64,000 bases of DNA, from contig JAEPQD010000001.1 of NCBI GenBank assembly GCA_017642695.1, positions 2,330,316-2,394,315 of the forward strand, written 5' to 3'. The stretch is from Parvibaculum sp. GTDB taxonomy: Bacteria; Pseudomonadota; Alphaproteobacteria; Parvibaculales; Parvibaculaceae. Below the pieces are notes generated by a model. The model was given only the letters and a program-made list of their open reading frames with translations. It was not told the DNA's origin and did no database searches. The position numbers and the translations under genes were made by a program. Positions 40,247 to 49,187 of the stretch are shown here, piece by piece (the stretch's first letter is position 1; the number at the start of each line of letters is the position of its first letter).

Positions 40247-40680
40247 AACTTCTTCCGGTCAGCACCAATTCTCAATATGACGGTGCCCGAGCGTCGGCCT
40301 GGTTCCTCATGCTCGCCGGTGTTTTCAGTATGGTTCCGGGATGCATTCACTACTTCCTGCCTGACGGCGGCGCTGGGGTGATCGCGGGCATCGATTTGTC
40401 CATACGCGGTCAGACCATCATTGCCGTCTTCGCCTGGATGGGGGCCATGCAGATCGTGCATGGCGCCGCACAATTTCTGATCGGCTGGCGTTACCGCCCA
40501 CTCGTTCCATTTTTTCTTGTGCTGGTGATTGTGGAACGCGCCCTAATGGCCGTCGATGGCTGGTTTCTCAAAGGAGCCGCATCGTCAAACCATCCGCCGG
40601 AACACTATGCGAGCGCAGCAGTGGTCCCAATCGCGGTCGTCTTTCTCTGGCTGTCGTTGAGGCCAGGCCGGAAGAGCTGA
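40243..40680 (+). CDS. Four-span membrane protein, dehalogenase operon
   Basis: A 145-residue integral membrane protein with about four hydrophobic segments (SAWFLMLAGVFSMVPGCIHYF, TIIAVFAWMGAMQIVHGAAQF, LVPFFLVLVIVERALMAVDGW, ASAAVVPIAVVFLWLSL). It overlaps the dehalogenase stop by 4 bp, so the two are translationally coupled. No family recognised. A transport or membrane-partner role to the dehalogenase is conceivable but not shown. Confidence 0.7.
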   Translation: MKLLPVSTNSQYDGARASAWFLMLAGVFSMVPGCIHYFLPDGGAGVIAGIDLSIRGQTIIAVFAWMGAMQIVHGAAQFLIGWRYRPLVPFFLVLVIVERALMAVDGWFLKGAASSNHPPEHYASAAVVPIAVVFLWLSLRPGRKS

Positions 40681-40880
40681 AGGGAAGGGCACGACTGGCC
40701 CCGGGTCCCAACTTCATCCGAAAACTCAGAAGCTGTGCTTTTTCGACGCCGCTGCACGTCTATCCGTCCTTTTCCGTATGGTTAACGTGAATTCCCTTTT
40801 GCAAGTGCTGACTGGCCTTGCCAAAATGGGACAAAAGACGGCAATAAAGCCGCAGATTTTGTTTTGGGGGGAGTGTTGCT

Positions 40881-41219
40881 GTGCCGGTCGATTTAACGTC
40901 ACCGTGGATTCCGCTGGGCATCATCGTATTGCTCGGCGTTTTCATGATCCGCCAGTTCAGGGAAGAGCGGAGGCAAGCGCGGGAATTGGTGCTTGCCGAA
41001 AGCGCTGCTCCCGCTGCGGCACCCTCGCCGGAGGTGGGGCAGACGCCTGCACCTGCACCAGTCGTGCCCGCCGCCGCCCCCGAGAAAACCGAAGCATCCG
41101 GGAAGAAAAAGATGAAGCTGCGCTGGAGGACGGCGTGGATATGGATGCCGTTCCTGATTGGTTTCCTGGGGCAGGCTTACCTGACTTTCGTCAAGCCCAT
41201 GATGGATGGCGCAAGTTAG
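40881..41219 (+). CDS. Small two-span membrane protein, unknown
   Basis: A 112-residue protein starting at GTG 40881 with GGGGGGAG upstream. Spans: residues about 9-22 (IPLGIIVLLGVFMI) and 88-104 (WIWMPFLIGFLGQAYLTFV). The linker is Pro/Ala-rich and ends in a lysine stretch. It precedes the convergent MmgE/PrpD gene by 6 bp. Function unknown; about 200 bp upstream contains the likely promoter. Confidence 0.65.
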   Translation: MPVDLTSPWIPLGIIVLLGVFMIRQFREERRQARELVLAESAAPAAAPSPEVGQTPAPAPVVPAAAPEKTEASGKKKMKLRWRTAWIWMPFLIGFLGQAYLTFVKPMMDGAS

Positions 41220-41225
41220 TCGGAC

Positions 41226-42608
41226 CTATCCGATATCGAGAGCCGGCAGCATCCCGCCCGAACTCATCGACAAAAGTCCTTCGACCAGGCGTTCAGGATT
41301 CTCGGTTCCGCCGTGCCGCATGAGCATGAGCGCTTTAGCGATCATCTGGTCACGGCTGAGCGGCGCCTCGGGGTCGCCTCTGGCATGTTCGCGCTCTGCA
41401 ACATATTCCCGGCCGTTTCCGAGACGGATCGTCACCCGTCCACCCCAGGAGAGCGGATAAGCCGAAGCCCATGGTTCGGCGAGCCGCAGTTTCACCCGCG
41501 ACGCGAGGGTGACGCATCTGGCGCGGGCCGCCTCTCCGAAGGCGTTAAAATCGACAATTGAATGGAGCAGTGCGGCCGCGATTGAATGTTGAAGGGAAAA
41601 CTTCGCTTCGTAGTCCGAGGCGGCAGCAGGTCTGTCGCAGACATCCAGTGCCGCCTGATAAGTCTCGACTTCTATTGCCTCGATTTCCTCGGCGGACACA
41701 CCATCTTCCGTCAGCCGCAATCTGAGTTCTTCCCCGGCGTCTATTGTCGGATGCGTATGACGGCAGGACGGCCAGGGTTTTATGGATGTCCTCAAGAGCT
41801 GCCATGGCGCTGACGGATCATGCAGGACAGCCGCCGGACTGGCATCGGGGCAAGCCGCCCGGAAAAACCCTTTTTCGCCTTCAAGTATCCGCGCGGGGCC
41901 TGTGAAGCCGAGCGCCGCGAGCTCCGCGGCTTTCACGCCGGCTTCCGCAGCATGGCCCGCATGCAGATGTTTCGTCATCGCGCCGGTTTCAAGAAACTGC
42001 CAGAGCCCCGAAGACTGGCTGCCTGCATTGCCGAGGGCATTCATCGCGGCCCCGTCGTCGAGGCCGAGAAGGAAGGCCGACGCCATGGCCGAACCGAACG
42101 GACCGCAGGTCGCAGTATTGTGCCAGATACGATAATGCGCGGGTCCGACGGCCATCCCGACACGTGTTGCGGCTTCGAAACCGTGGAGAACGGCAGTAAG
42201 AAGCTCGCGTCCTCCTTTTGCGTGCCTGGAGGCAAGCGCCCATGCAGCGGGAACAACAACGCACCCGGGATGCACGACGGACTCCCTGTGAAGGTCGTCG
42301 GTTTCCAGAATATGGCAGAGCGCTCCCAGCAGAAACGCGGTCCGGTCGGCGTCGGGTATAGCGTTCTTTCCCGCACCGGCCTCCGCCCATGAGATGAGTA
42401 TGCGCCCCGGTGCAGAGTTTCGTCCGGCCAGGCTGTTTGCAACGGCATCGAGCGTGAAAAGGGCCGCCGCCTCGAGATCCGCATCCGTGACAGGTTTCGC
42501 GCGGATCAGCCGGATCAACTCCTCCGTGAGCGATAACGAAGGCTGGCCCCGAGATGACAGATCGTTCACTGGTGTTCTTTCTCTGGATACCGAATTTTCA
42601 GACGCCAT
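41226..42608 (-). CDS. MmgE/PrpD family protein (2-methylcitrate dehydratase-like)
   Basis: A 460-residue MmgE/PrpD-fold protein. LEAAALFTLDAVANSLAG at the start, HPGCVVVPAAWALA, ATCGPFGSAMASAFLLGLDD and the C-terminal KALMLM region follow the family throughout. Members dehydrate 2-methylcitrate or related hydroxyacids; cis-aconitate decarboxylase and imidase-like activities are also known. No prpB or prpC is nearby, so a non-propionate role is possible. ATG 42608 is the first Met giving the right family length. It diverges from rlpA. Confidence 0.88.
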   Translation of the reverse strand: MASENSVSRERTPVNDLSSRGQPSLSLTEELIRLIRAKPVTDADLEAAALFTLDAVANSLAGRNSAPGRILISWAEAGAGKNAIPDADRTAFLLGALCHILETDDLHRESVVHPGCVVVPAAWALASRHAKGGRELLTAVLHGFEAATRVGMAVGPAHYRIWHNTATCGPFGSAMASAFLLGLDDGAAMNALGNAGSQSSGLWQFLETGAMTKHLHAGHAAEAGVKAAELAALGFTGPARILEGEKGFFRAACPDASPAAVLHDPSAPWQLLRTSIKPWPSCRHTHPTIDAGEELRLRLTEDGVSAEEIEAIEVETYQAALDVCDRPAAASDYEAKFSLQHSIAAALLHSIVDFNAFGEAARARCVTLASRVKLRLAEPWASAYPLSWGGRVTIRLGNGREYVAEREHARGDPEAPLSRDQMIAKALMLMRHGGTENPERLVEGLLSMSSGGMLPALDIG

Positions 42609-42762
42609 GATGTAGCTTCGGTGAAGCGGCTGCAAACGCGGACCGGAACTTGTCCAGCCCATGCCTTGCCGCGCAAAGCGCCTCTGATTATAAGGCTTTA
42701 GTAGCCTTCGCGGGGTGATTCGACGCCAGATGGCGGCTTGTTCCTCGAACTGGGGTTTCCCG

Positions 42763-43776
42763 ATGTTTTTTCGACCTGCATGGACCGTTCGCCGCAGCAC
42801 TATCCTGCCGCGCGGGGCGGTCTTTGCCATAATCTTCCCCGTATTCTTCGCGCTGGCGGCGTGCGGCACCACCGAAACTGCGCGCCCCGGCCAGACGCCG
42901 CTCAAGCAGGGTGGCGGCATCTACAAGGTGGGCAACCCCTACCAGATCAATGGCATCTGGTATTACCCGGCCGAAAACGACAAGTACGATTCAACGGGTA
43001 TCGCGTCCTGGTACGGACCTCGCTTCCACGGCAAGCCGACGGCCAATGGCGAGATATTCGATGAAAACCAGCTGACCGCGGCGCACCCGACATTGCCGAT
43101 GCCGGTGCTGGCACGAGTCACCAATCTCGAAAACGGCAAGTCGATCATCGTTCGCGTCAACGATCGCGGCCCTTTTGCCGCCGGACGTGAAATCGACATG
43201 TCGAAGCACGCTGCCGAGCTGCTCGGTTTCAGGCAGAAGGGCACGGCGAAGGTTCGTGTTCAGTATGTCGGACGAGCGCCACTCGAAGGCGGTATCGGCG
43301 ACGGACGCGGCGTTGCCGAAACCTTCGTTGCACCGCCGGTCGAGACGCCCCCGGAAGAACGACAGGTGGCAGGCACCGCACCGGTAACGAGGGTTGCAAC
43401 GGTTTCGACATCCGCGCTTGCTGCGCCTGTCGGTGCGTCGGCCGCTTCTGCGTCCTCGACGCCGTCTCCGGAAGCGACCATGAAGCCCATTCCCGACAAG
43501 GCGGCGCAGGCAGCCGAAACCGTCGATCGGGTTCCCGTGAGCGGACCGGGCAACATCTACGTCCAGGCCGGTTCGTTCCAGAACCTGCAGAACGCCGAAT
43601 CCGTGCGGCAACAGCTGACGGGCGTCGGACCCGTCGAAATCCAGACGACGATGGTTGACGGAACGCCTTACTACCGCGTTCGCGTCGGACCGCTCTCGGA
43701 TGTCCCCGCCGCCGATAGCTCGCTGCAGAATGTTATTTCGCACGGTCACAAAGGCGCCCGGATCGTGGTGGACTGA
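42763..43776 (+). CDS. rlpA: RlpA-like septal peptidoglycan protein with SPOR domain
   Basis: A 337-residue lipoprotein. The lipobox FALAAC puts the modified Cys at residue 34, after a basic signal peptide. The double-psi beta-barrel carries GIASWYGPRFHGKPTANGE and IVRVNDRGPFAAGREIDMSK, with the acidic catalytic residue in the family position. A SPOR domain (NIYVQAGSFQNLQNAESVRQQL) ends it; SPOR binds denuded glycan at the division site. RlpA is a lytic transglycosylase or division protein. Start choice is uncertain; the frame opens at 42715. Confidence 0.9.
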   Translation: MFFRPAWTVRRSTILPRGAVFAIIFPVFFALAACGTTETARPGQTPLKQGGGIYKVGNPYQINGIWYYPAENDKYDSTGIASWYGPRFHGKPTANGEIFDENQLTAAHPTLPMPVLARVTNLENGKSIIVRVNDRGPFAAGREIDMSKHAAELLGFRQKGTAKVRVQYVGRAPLEGGIGDGRGVAETFVAPPVETPPEERQVAGTAPVTRVATVSTSALAAPVGASAASASSTPSPEATMKPIPDKAAQAAETVDRVPVSGPGNIYVQAGSFQNLQNAESVRQQLTGVGPVEIQTTMVDGTPYYRVRVGPLSDVPAADSSLQNVISHGHKGARIVVD

Positions 43777-43832
43777 TTGTCCGTCCAGAGGATCCGGCAG
43801 CACGAAGAGATAAAAGGGAACAATACGAAATC

Positions 43833-44987
43833 ATGATGCGCGCGAAATATCTTCCGGTCTTTCTGAGCGTTCTGCTGGCAGGCGTCTTCATGCTGCCGCG
43901 GATGGCTGCCGCCTTCGACACCGCGGCCGAGTATGCGGTTTTGATGGACCATGAGACCGGCACGATTCTCTGGGGGAAGAACCCGGACGAGCAGATGCAT
44001 CCGGCAAGCATGAGCAAGCTCATGACGCTCGAGATGCTGTTCAACGCGCTGCGTGATGGCACGGTTTCGATGGATGATGAGTTCAAGATCAGCGAGTACG
44101 CGTGGCGCGCGGGCGGCGCTGCCTCAGGGTCCTCGACGATGTTCGCCGATCTGAACTCGACGGTGCCCGTTCATGCGATCCTGCGCGGTATTATCGTGCA
44201 GTCCGGCAACGATGCCTGTATTGCGACCGCCGAGGCGCTTTCGGGGTCGGAGGCCGCCTTCGCGGAAGCGATGACGGAGCGCGGCAAGGAGATCGGGCTT
44301 ACCAATTCCGAATTCACGAATTCGACCGGCTGGCCTCATCCCGATCATCTGATGACAGCGCACGATCTTGCCGTGCTCGCGCGTCATCTCATCATGGAAT
44401 TTCCGGAATACTATCCGATCTTCAAGGAAACCGATTTCACCTGGAACGGCATCAAACAGGGCAACCGGAACCCCGCACTCTATCTCGATCCGTCAGTGGA
44501 TGGTCTCAAGACCGGCCACACCGAAGCGTCGGGCTACGGTCTCGTCGCCTCCGCCGAGCGCAAGGACCAGCGTCTCATTCTCGTGCTGAACGGACTTCCG
44601 AGCGAGAAGGCTCGGGCCGACGAAAGCGTCCGCCTTCTCGATTGGGGTTTCCGTTCCTTCAAGCACTACAAGCTTTTTGCGGCGGGCACGCCGATCGACA
44701 ATGCCCCGGTCTGGGAAGGCACGTATGAACAGGTGCCGCTCGTCAGCAAGAGCGACATAGATGTCATCATGTCGCCCGACCAGCGCAAGGAAATGAAGGT
44801 ATCTGTCGTCTACGAGTCGCCGATCATGGCTCCCGTCGAGACCGGTCAGAAGATCGGTACACTGAAGATAGAGGCGCCGGAAATGCCGGTGAAGGAATAT
44901 CCGCTGGTCGCCGGCGGCGCGGTTGAGCGGCAAGGTATCTTCGGCCGTGCAATGGGCGCGCTGAAACACATGATCCTCGGCAGCTAG
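43833..44987 (+). CDS. dacA: D-alanyl-D-alanine carboxypeptidase (PBP5 type)
   Basis: A 384-residue exported penicillin-binding protein. The signal peptide ends RMAAA. The active site is SMSK (Ser59, Lys62), the second motif SGN in VQSGNDACIA, and the third KTG in GLKTGHTEASGYG. The C-terminal beta domain (PBP5_C) and amphipathic anchor (AMGALKHMILGS) are present. It trims peptidoglycan stem pentapeptides in the periplasm. It lies between rlpA and tmk, in a conserved alphaproteobacterial order. Confidence 0.94.
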   Translation: MMRAKYLPVFLSVLLAGVFMLPRMAAAFDTAAEYAVLMDHETGTILWGKNPDEQMHPASMSKLMTLEMLFNALRDGTVSMDDEFKISEYAWRAGGAASGSSTMFADLNSTVPVHAILRGIIVQSGNDACIATAEALSGSEAAFAEAMTERGKEIGLTNSEFTNSTGWPHPDHLMTAHDLAVLARHLIMEFPEYYPIFKETDFTWNGIKQGNRNPALYLDPSVDGLKTGHTEASGYGLVASAERKDQRLILVLNGLPSEKARADESVRLLDWGFRSFKHYKLFAAGTPIDNAPVWEGTYEQVPLVSKSDIDVIMSPDQRKEMKVSVVYESPIMAPVETGQKIGTLKIEAPEMPVKEYPLVAGGAVERQGIFGRAMGALKHMILGS

Positions 44988-44991
44988 AAAC

Positions 44992-45630
44992 GTGGGGCGC
45001 CGCCGGTTCATCACGCTCGAAGGTGGCGAGGGGGCAGGCAAGTCCACTCAAATTCGTTTGCTTGCTCAACGGCTTAGCGAGGCCGGGCATCGCGTTGTGA
45101 CGACGCGGGAGCCGGGCGGCGCGCCGGGCGCGGAAGCGATCCGCGAGCTTCTGGTGACCGGCGAGACAGGACGCTGGGCCCCGAAAACCGAGGCGCTGCT
45201 TCACTTTGCGGCGCGTGAGGAGCATCTGGCGTGGACGGTGCGGCCCGCCCTCGAGCGCGGCGACTGGGTGATTTCCGACAGGTTCGTCGACTCGACCATG
45301 GCCTATCAGGGTGTCGCGCAGAAGCTTGGTGCCGAATTCATCAATGAATTGAAGGCATTGGTCGTTGGCGATGATATGCCGGCACTGACGCTGATCCTCG
45401 ATCTTGCGCCGGAAACGGGGCTCGCCAGGGCAGGGCGACGGGCAGGGGGCGAGGACCGCTACGAGCGGATGGACAAGGCGTTCCACCGGACCCTGCGCCA
45501 AGCCTTTCTGGATATTGCGAAAAACGACCCCCAACGCTGCGTCGTCATCGACGCCGAAAAGGACGAGGCCGCGGTTGCCGAGGCGATCTGGACGGCCGTC
45601 CGGGGACATCTCGACCCCGACCGTCACTGA
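44992..45630 (+). CDS. tmk: Thymidylate kinase
   Basis: A 212-residue dTMP kinase that makes dTDP in the cytoplasm. The P-loop is GGEGAGKST (residues 11-19), the DR motif is in TTREPGG and SDRFVDSTMAYQG, and the lid region is TGLARAGRRAGGEDRYE, with the Arg pattern of type I/II enzymes. It starts at GTG 44992, 4 bp after dacA. In related genomes holB usually follows directly. Here about 5.4 kb of M23 and ptx genes comes between them. Confidence 0.95.
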   Translation: MGRRRFITLEGGEGAGKSTQIRLLAQRLSEAGHRVVTTREPGGAPGAEAIRELLVTGETGRWAPKTEALLHFAAREEHLAWTVRPALERGDWVISDRFVDSTMAYQGVAQKLGAEFINELKALVVGDDMPALTLILDLAPETGLARAGRRAGGEDRYERMDKAFHRTLRQAFLDIAKNDPQRCVVIDAEKDEAAVAEAIWTAVRGHLDPDRH

Positions 45631-45771
45631 ACTGTCACCGAACCGTCACAAAGGCTTTGGTTAAAGCCGTTTGCCCGAACGCCGGTCCTCGACTATAGAG
45701 GGCCAGTTCAACTTATCCCCGCGAGAGACAACCGGCGACAGCGTCGGCCACACCAAGAAGAAGGATCGCCG

Positions 45772-46458
45772 ATGCCACGACGACACCGGATTTGCCTTGG
45801 CGAGTCATTTGCCCCGGTTGCCGCCTTCTTCCTCCTCTCCGCATTTTTTCTTGTCCCCGCTTTCTCCGCCCATGCGAGCGATGCCGCGAACGACGTCACG
45901 ACGGTGCGCTTCGTGCTGCCGATGATGAAGCCGGTGGTCGAACCCGCGACCTATCCGGACCGGGGTCTCCATTTCGCCGATCCGATCGACGTGAGCAAGG
46001 CACGCATGACGTCCGGATACGGATGGCGGATGCATCCCGTGCTCAAGACGAAGAAGATGCACAAGGGCGTCGACTATGCCGCCCCGAAAGGCACCCCTGT
46101 CTATGCGACCGAGGACGGTATCGTCGGCATGGCGGGATGGCGCGGCAATTACGGTAAGCTCGTCACGGTGAAGCATTCCGACACCATCGAAACCTACTAC
46201 GCGCATCTCTCGGGCTTCGCGCCGGGCATCCGTCCGGGCGCGGGCGTGAAGAAGGGCGACGTGATCGGCTATGTTGGCATGACCGGCCTCGCGACCGGCA
46301 ACCACCTCTATTACGAGGTGGTCGTGAACGACGAGCGCATCGACCCGCTGGCCGACGACCTCAACGAGCAGGTGAACGTGCTCGCCGCGAAGGTCGAACG
46401 TCCTTCCGCCCGCAAGGTCGCGCAGACGCGGGCCGACGGCCTCGACGCCGCGCAGTAA
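45772..46458 (+). CDS. M23 family peptidase (LytM-type endopeptidase)
   Basis: A 228-residue exported protein with an N-terminal signal or anchor (APVAAFFLLSAFFLVPAFSAHA). The zinc-binding residues are His97 and Asp101 (MHKGVDYAAP), His145 (YYAHLSG) and His178 (GNHLYYEV, a variant of the usual HLHFE). It would cut peptidoglycan crosslinks or activate amidases. It stands alone between tmk and the ptx genes, with its own leader of about 140 bp, and converges with ptxE. Confidence 0.9.
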   Translation: MPRRHRICLGESFAPVAAFFLLSAFFLVPAFSAHASDAANDVTTVRFVLPMMKPVVEPATYPDRGLHFADPIDVSKARMTSGYGWRMHPVLKTKKMHKGVDYAAPKGTPVYATEDGIVGMAGWRGNYGKLVTVKHSDTIETYYAHLSGFAPGIRPGAGVKKGDVIGYVGMTGLATGNHLYYEVVVNDERIDPLADDLNEQVNVLAAKVERPSARKVAQTRADGLDAAQ

Positions 46459-46479
46459 GAAACTCTTCCAAAGACGAAG

Positions 46480-47355
46480 CTATGGCTGCGGCCGGCTCGC
46501 AGCCGTGACGTGATCGAGGAAGCGCCGTGCCGCCGACGAGCCGGGCATGTCGCGCCGGAGAACGATCTTCGTTTCCTTGAAAAGCTTCGCACCTTCGATG
46601 GGCAACGCAACCAGCGTTCCCGCCGCCACCTCGTCCACGACCGACGCGCGCATCACCAGCGAAATGCCGAGACCCGCGCGCACGGCGCGCTTGACCGCCT
46701 CGGTGTTGCCGAACCCGTCCACCGTTGAAAGTCGCGCGGCAACCGGCCCAAGCCGCTTTCGCAGCAAGGTGCCCGTGCCGGTGCCGCGCTCGCCACCAAG
46801 CAATCTCTCCCCGATCAGTTCTTCCGCCCGCACGCCGGTGCGCTCCGCGAAGGGATGAGAAGGCGCAACGATGACGACCAGTTCCTCGCTGAGCCAGTCA
46901 TGCGCCTCGAAGCCGTCCGAGGGCTGCCAGAATTCCATGATCGCGATATCGGCGGCTCCCTGACTCAACCGGTCGAAGGTCGCCGGGTTGCTGCCGATCC
47001 AGAGATCGACATGCGATCCATGATTGCGGCTGAAATCGGCCAGCGGCGTCTGAAGCATGTAGGTGCCGATATTGCTTGAGGCGGCAAGACGGAGCGGGCC
47101 GCCCGCTACGACGGCGTGGGCATGCTCGGCGGTAGCGACGAGCGCCCGTGCAAGCGGAAGGAAGGCCGCGCCTTGCGGTGTCGGCTGGACATATCCGCGG
47201 CGGCGCATAATGAGCGAGGTGCCGAGCTCCGCCTCGAGCTGGCCGACGTGATCGAGAATGGTCGAAGGCGCCGTGTCGAGAACGCGCGATGCCGCGCGGA
47301 ACCCGCCCGCGTCAACGACCGCCAGAAACGTTCTTGTGTGGTGCAGGTTCAACAT
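46480..47355 (-). CDS. ptxE: LysR-family regulator of the ptx operon (PtxE-like)
   Basis: A 291-residue LysR-type regulator. The N-terminal winged HTH is LNLHHTRTFLAVVDAGGFRAASRVLDTAPSTI. The C-terminal effector domain includes LRLAASSNIGTYML and ADIAIMEFWQP. The start at ATG 47355 overlaps the ptxD 3' end by 44 bp, so it is the last gene of the operon, matching ptxE in Pseudomonas stutzeri, whose role in regulation has been unclear. It converges with the M23 gene. Confidence 0.85.
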   Translation of the reverse strand: MLNLHHTRTFLAVVDAGGFRAASRVLDTAPSTILDHVGQLEAELGTSLIMRRRGYVQPTPQGAAFLPLARALVATAEHAHAVVAGGPLRLAASSNIGTYMLQTPLADFSRNHGSHVDLWIGSNPATFDRLSQGAADIAIMEFWQPSDGFEAHDWLSEELVVIVAPSHPFAERTGVRAEELIGERLLGGERGTGTGTLLRKRLGPVAARLSTVDGFGNTEAVKRAVRAGLGISLVMRASVVDEVAAGTLVALPIEGAKLFKETKIVLRRDMPGSSAARRFLDHVTAASRPQP

Positions 47356-48367
47356 CGTCGACGACTTCCAGAAGGGCACCCGCGGGCGCATTGACCGCAT
47401 GGGCTGGGGACCGGCCGGCAATCGCATCGACGATGCATCGCGCGGCCGAGAGTTCGATATCGCGGCGGACATGGATTACGGCGGAACCGATATGGGGCGT
47501 GAGAACGGTACGCGCGCCATCCGCAAGCAGCCGGGCATCGATGTCGCCGGGCCGCCCGTCCCGCGCCCAGTCCTCGCATTCGAAAACGTCGGCTGCATAT
47601 CCGGCTATGTGACCGGTCGCGAGCGCGTCGGCTATCGCGACTTCGTCCACAAGCGAACCCCGTGCCGGATTGACGATGCGCGCACCGGGCTTCATGCGCG
47701 CGATGGCGGCACGGCCGATGAGGTGTTGTGTCTCGGTGGTGAGGGGTAGGGCGAGAACGAGCCAGTCGGCTTCCGCGATGACGTCCTCCATATCCATGAA
47801 GGTGACATGCGGGAAGGCTGTTTCCGGACGGCGCGCTGCATCCGAGGCGAGAAGGCGGCATCGAAAGGGCTGGAGCCGTTCGGCAATGGCCTGGCCGACA
47901 AGACCGAAGCCGAGAATGCCGACAGTCGCCCGGTCAAGACCAGCGCCGTACAGGGACGGACGCCAGCCCGCGAAACCATTTTTCCGGATCGCCGCGTCAC
48001 CGGAGAGGATGTTGCGGCCAAGCGAAAGCATGAGACCGATGGCAAGTTCCGCCGTCGGTACGGTCAACAGATCGGGAACGATGGTGACGGTAACGCCGGC
48101 CCGCGTGCAGGCATCAACGTCAATATTGTCGTAGCCCTTGAGCGCCGCACCGACGATACGAAGCGCGGGACAGGCGGCAATGAAATCCGCGCCGATGCTG
48201 TCGGTCATGAAGGCCATGAGGCCGAAGGCATCCCGGCAGTGCTCAAGGAGAATCTCGGCAGGCCAGGGCTCGTCCGCCTCATTGACGACGACATGTGCAT
48301 GAGCTTCGAGAAGGGCCCGCGTCTCCGGAAAGACGCGGTTGGTGACGACGATCTTCTTCTTTTCCAT
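47312..48367 (-). CDS. ptxD: Phosphite dehydrogenase
   Basis: A 351-residue D-2-hydroxyacid dehydrogenase-type enzyme that oxidises phosphite to phosphate with NAD+. Long stretches match P. stutzeri PtxD by eye: ALKGYDN, VPDLLTVPTAELAIGL, YGAGLDRATVGILGFG, GYAADVFECEDWA and TPHIGSAV. The key residues are present: Lys77, Arg236, Glu265 and His292. The nucleotide motif is GFGLVG (153-158) with Asp176 after it, indicating NAD preference. It follows ptxC by 15 bp. Confidence 0.93.
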   Translation of the reverse strand: MEKKKIVVTNRVFPETRALLEAHAHVVVNEADEPWPAEILLEHCRDAFGLMAFMTDSIGADFIAACPALRIVGAALKGYDNIDVDACTRAGVTVTIVPDLLTVPTAELAIGLMLSLGRNILSGDAAIRKNGFAGWRPSLYGAGLDRATVGILGFGLVGQAIAERLQPFRCRLLASDAARRPETAFPHVTFMDMEDVIAEADWLVLALPLTTETQHLIGRAAIARMKPGARIVNPARGSLVDEVAIADALATGHIAGYAADVFECEDWARDGRPGDIDARLLADGARTVLTPHIGSAVIHVRRDIELSAARCIVDAIAGRSPAHAVNAPAGALLEVVDDVEPAPHKNVSGGR

Positions 48368-48382
48368 TCGTTTCTTCTTTCG

Positions 48383-49186
48383 CTACTTCAGCGCCTTGCG
48401 CAAACGCGCGCCAAGCGCATCGACAACGACGACACAGGCAAGGATCGACAACAGGATCGCGGAGACCTGGTCATAAGCGATGAGCCGCAGGGCGGCCATG
48501 AGCTCGAAACCGATGCCGCCCGCGCCGACGATGCCGAGCACGGCGGAGGCGCGGAAGTGGTATTCCCAACGATAGAGCGTGATGTCGGCGAGCTGCGGAA
48601 AGACCTGCGGGATTACCGAATGCGTGATGACCTGCAGGGGTGTTGCCCCTGCCGCGCGTGCGGCTTCCAGCGGCTTCGGATCGACATGTTCGATTGCCTC
48701 CGCATAGAACTTGCCAACCATGCCGACCGAGTGAAGCGCCAGGGCAAGAACGCCCGGCAGCGCGCCGAAGCCGACGGCGGCGACGAAGATGACGCCGAGG
48801 ATGATTTCGGGCACCGAGCGCAGAAAGGCGAGCGTCGTGCGCGTGATCTGGCAGAGAAATCCGTTCGGCGCGGTATTTGGCGCGGCGAGGATCGCCAGCG
48901 GAAGGGAAATGATCACGGCCAGAGCCGTGCCGGCAATCGACATGGCAAGCGTGTCGAGTAGCGGCTTCAGCCAGTGCTGCCAGCGCGAAAAATCGGGCGG
49001 CACCATTTCGGAGGCAAGCTGCGCCAGCGCCGGAATGCCTTCGATAAAGCGCCTGCTGTCGAAGAAGCCCGTGATCCAGAGCGCGGCGACGCAGACTGCG
49101 AGCACCGTGGCGGCGAGCGCCGCGTGGCGAATGCCACCGCGACGCTCTTCGGCCAGGACGGTCGCATAAAGGTGCGACTGGCTCAT
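48383..49186 (-). CDS. ptxC: ABC phosphite/phosphonate permease
   Basis: A 267-residue inner-membrane permease of the PhnE family with about six spans. The family segments are ARAAGATPLQVITHSVIPQVFPQL, which is the coupling EAA-like loop, and AVLGIVGAGGIGFELMAALRL. The gene lies 1 bp after ptxB and 15 bp before ptxD. With PtxA and PtxB it forms a high-affinity importer whose likely substrate is phosphite, given the neighbouring PtxD. Confidence 0.9.
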   Translation of the reverse strand: MSQSHLYATVLAEERRGGIRHAALAATVLAVCVAALWITGFFDSRRFIEGIPALAQLASEMVPPDFSRWQHWLKPLLDTLAMSIAGTALAVIISLPLAILAAPNTAPNGFLCQITRTTLAFLRSVPEIILGVIFVAAVGFGALPGVLALALHSVGMVGKFYAEAIEHVDPKPLEAARAAGATPLQVITHSVIPQVFPQLADITLYRWEYHFRASAVLGIVGAGGIGFELMAALRLIAYDQVSAILLSILACVVVVDALGARLRKALK

Positions 49187-49187
49187 C

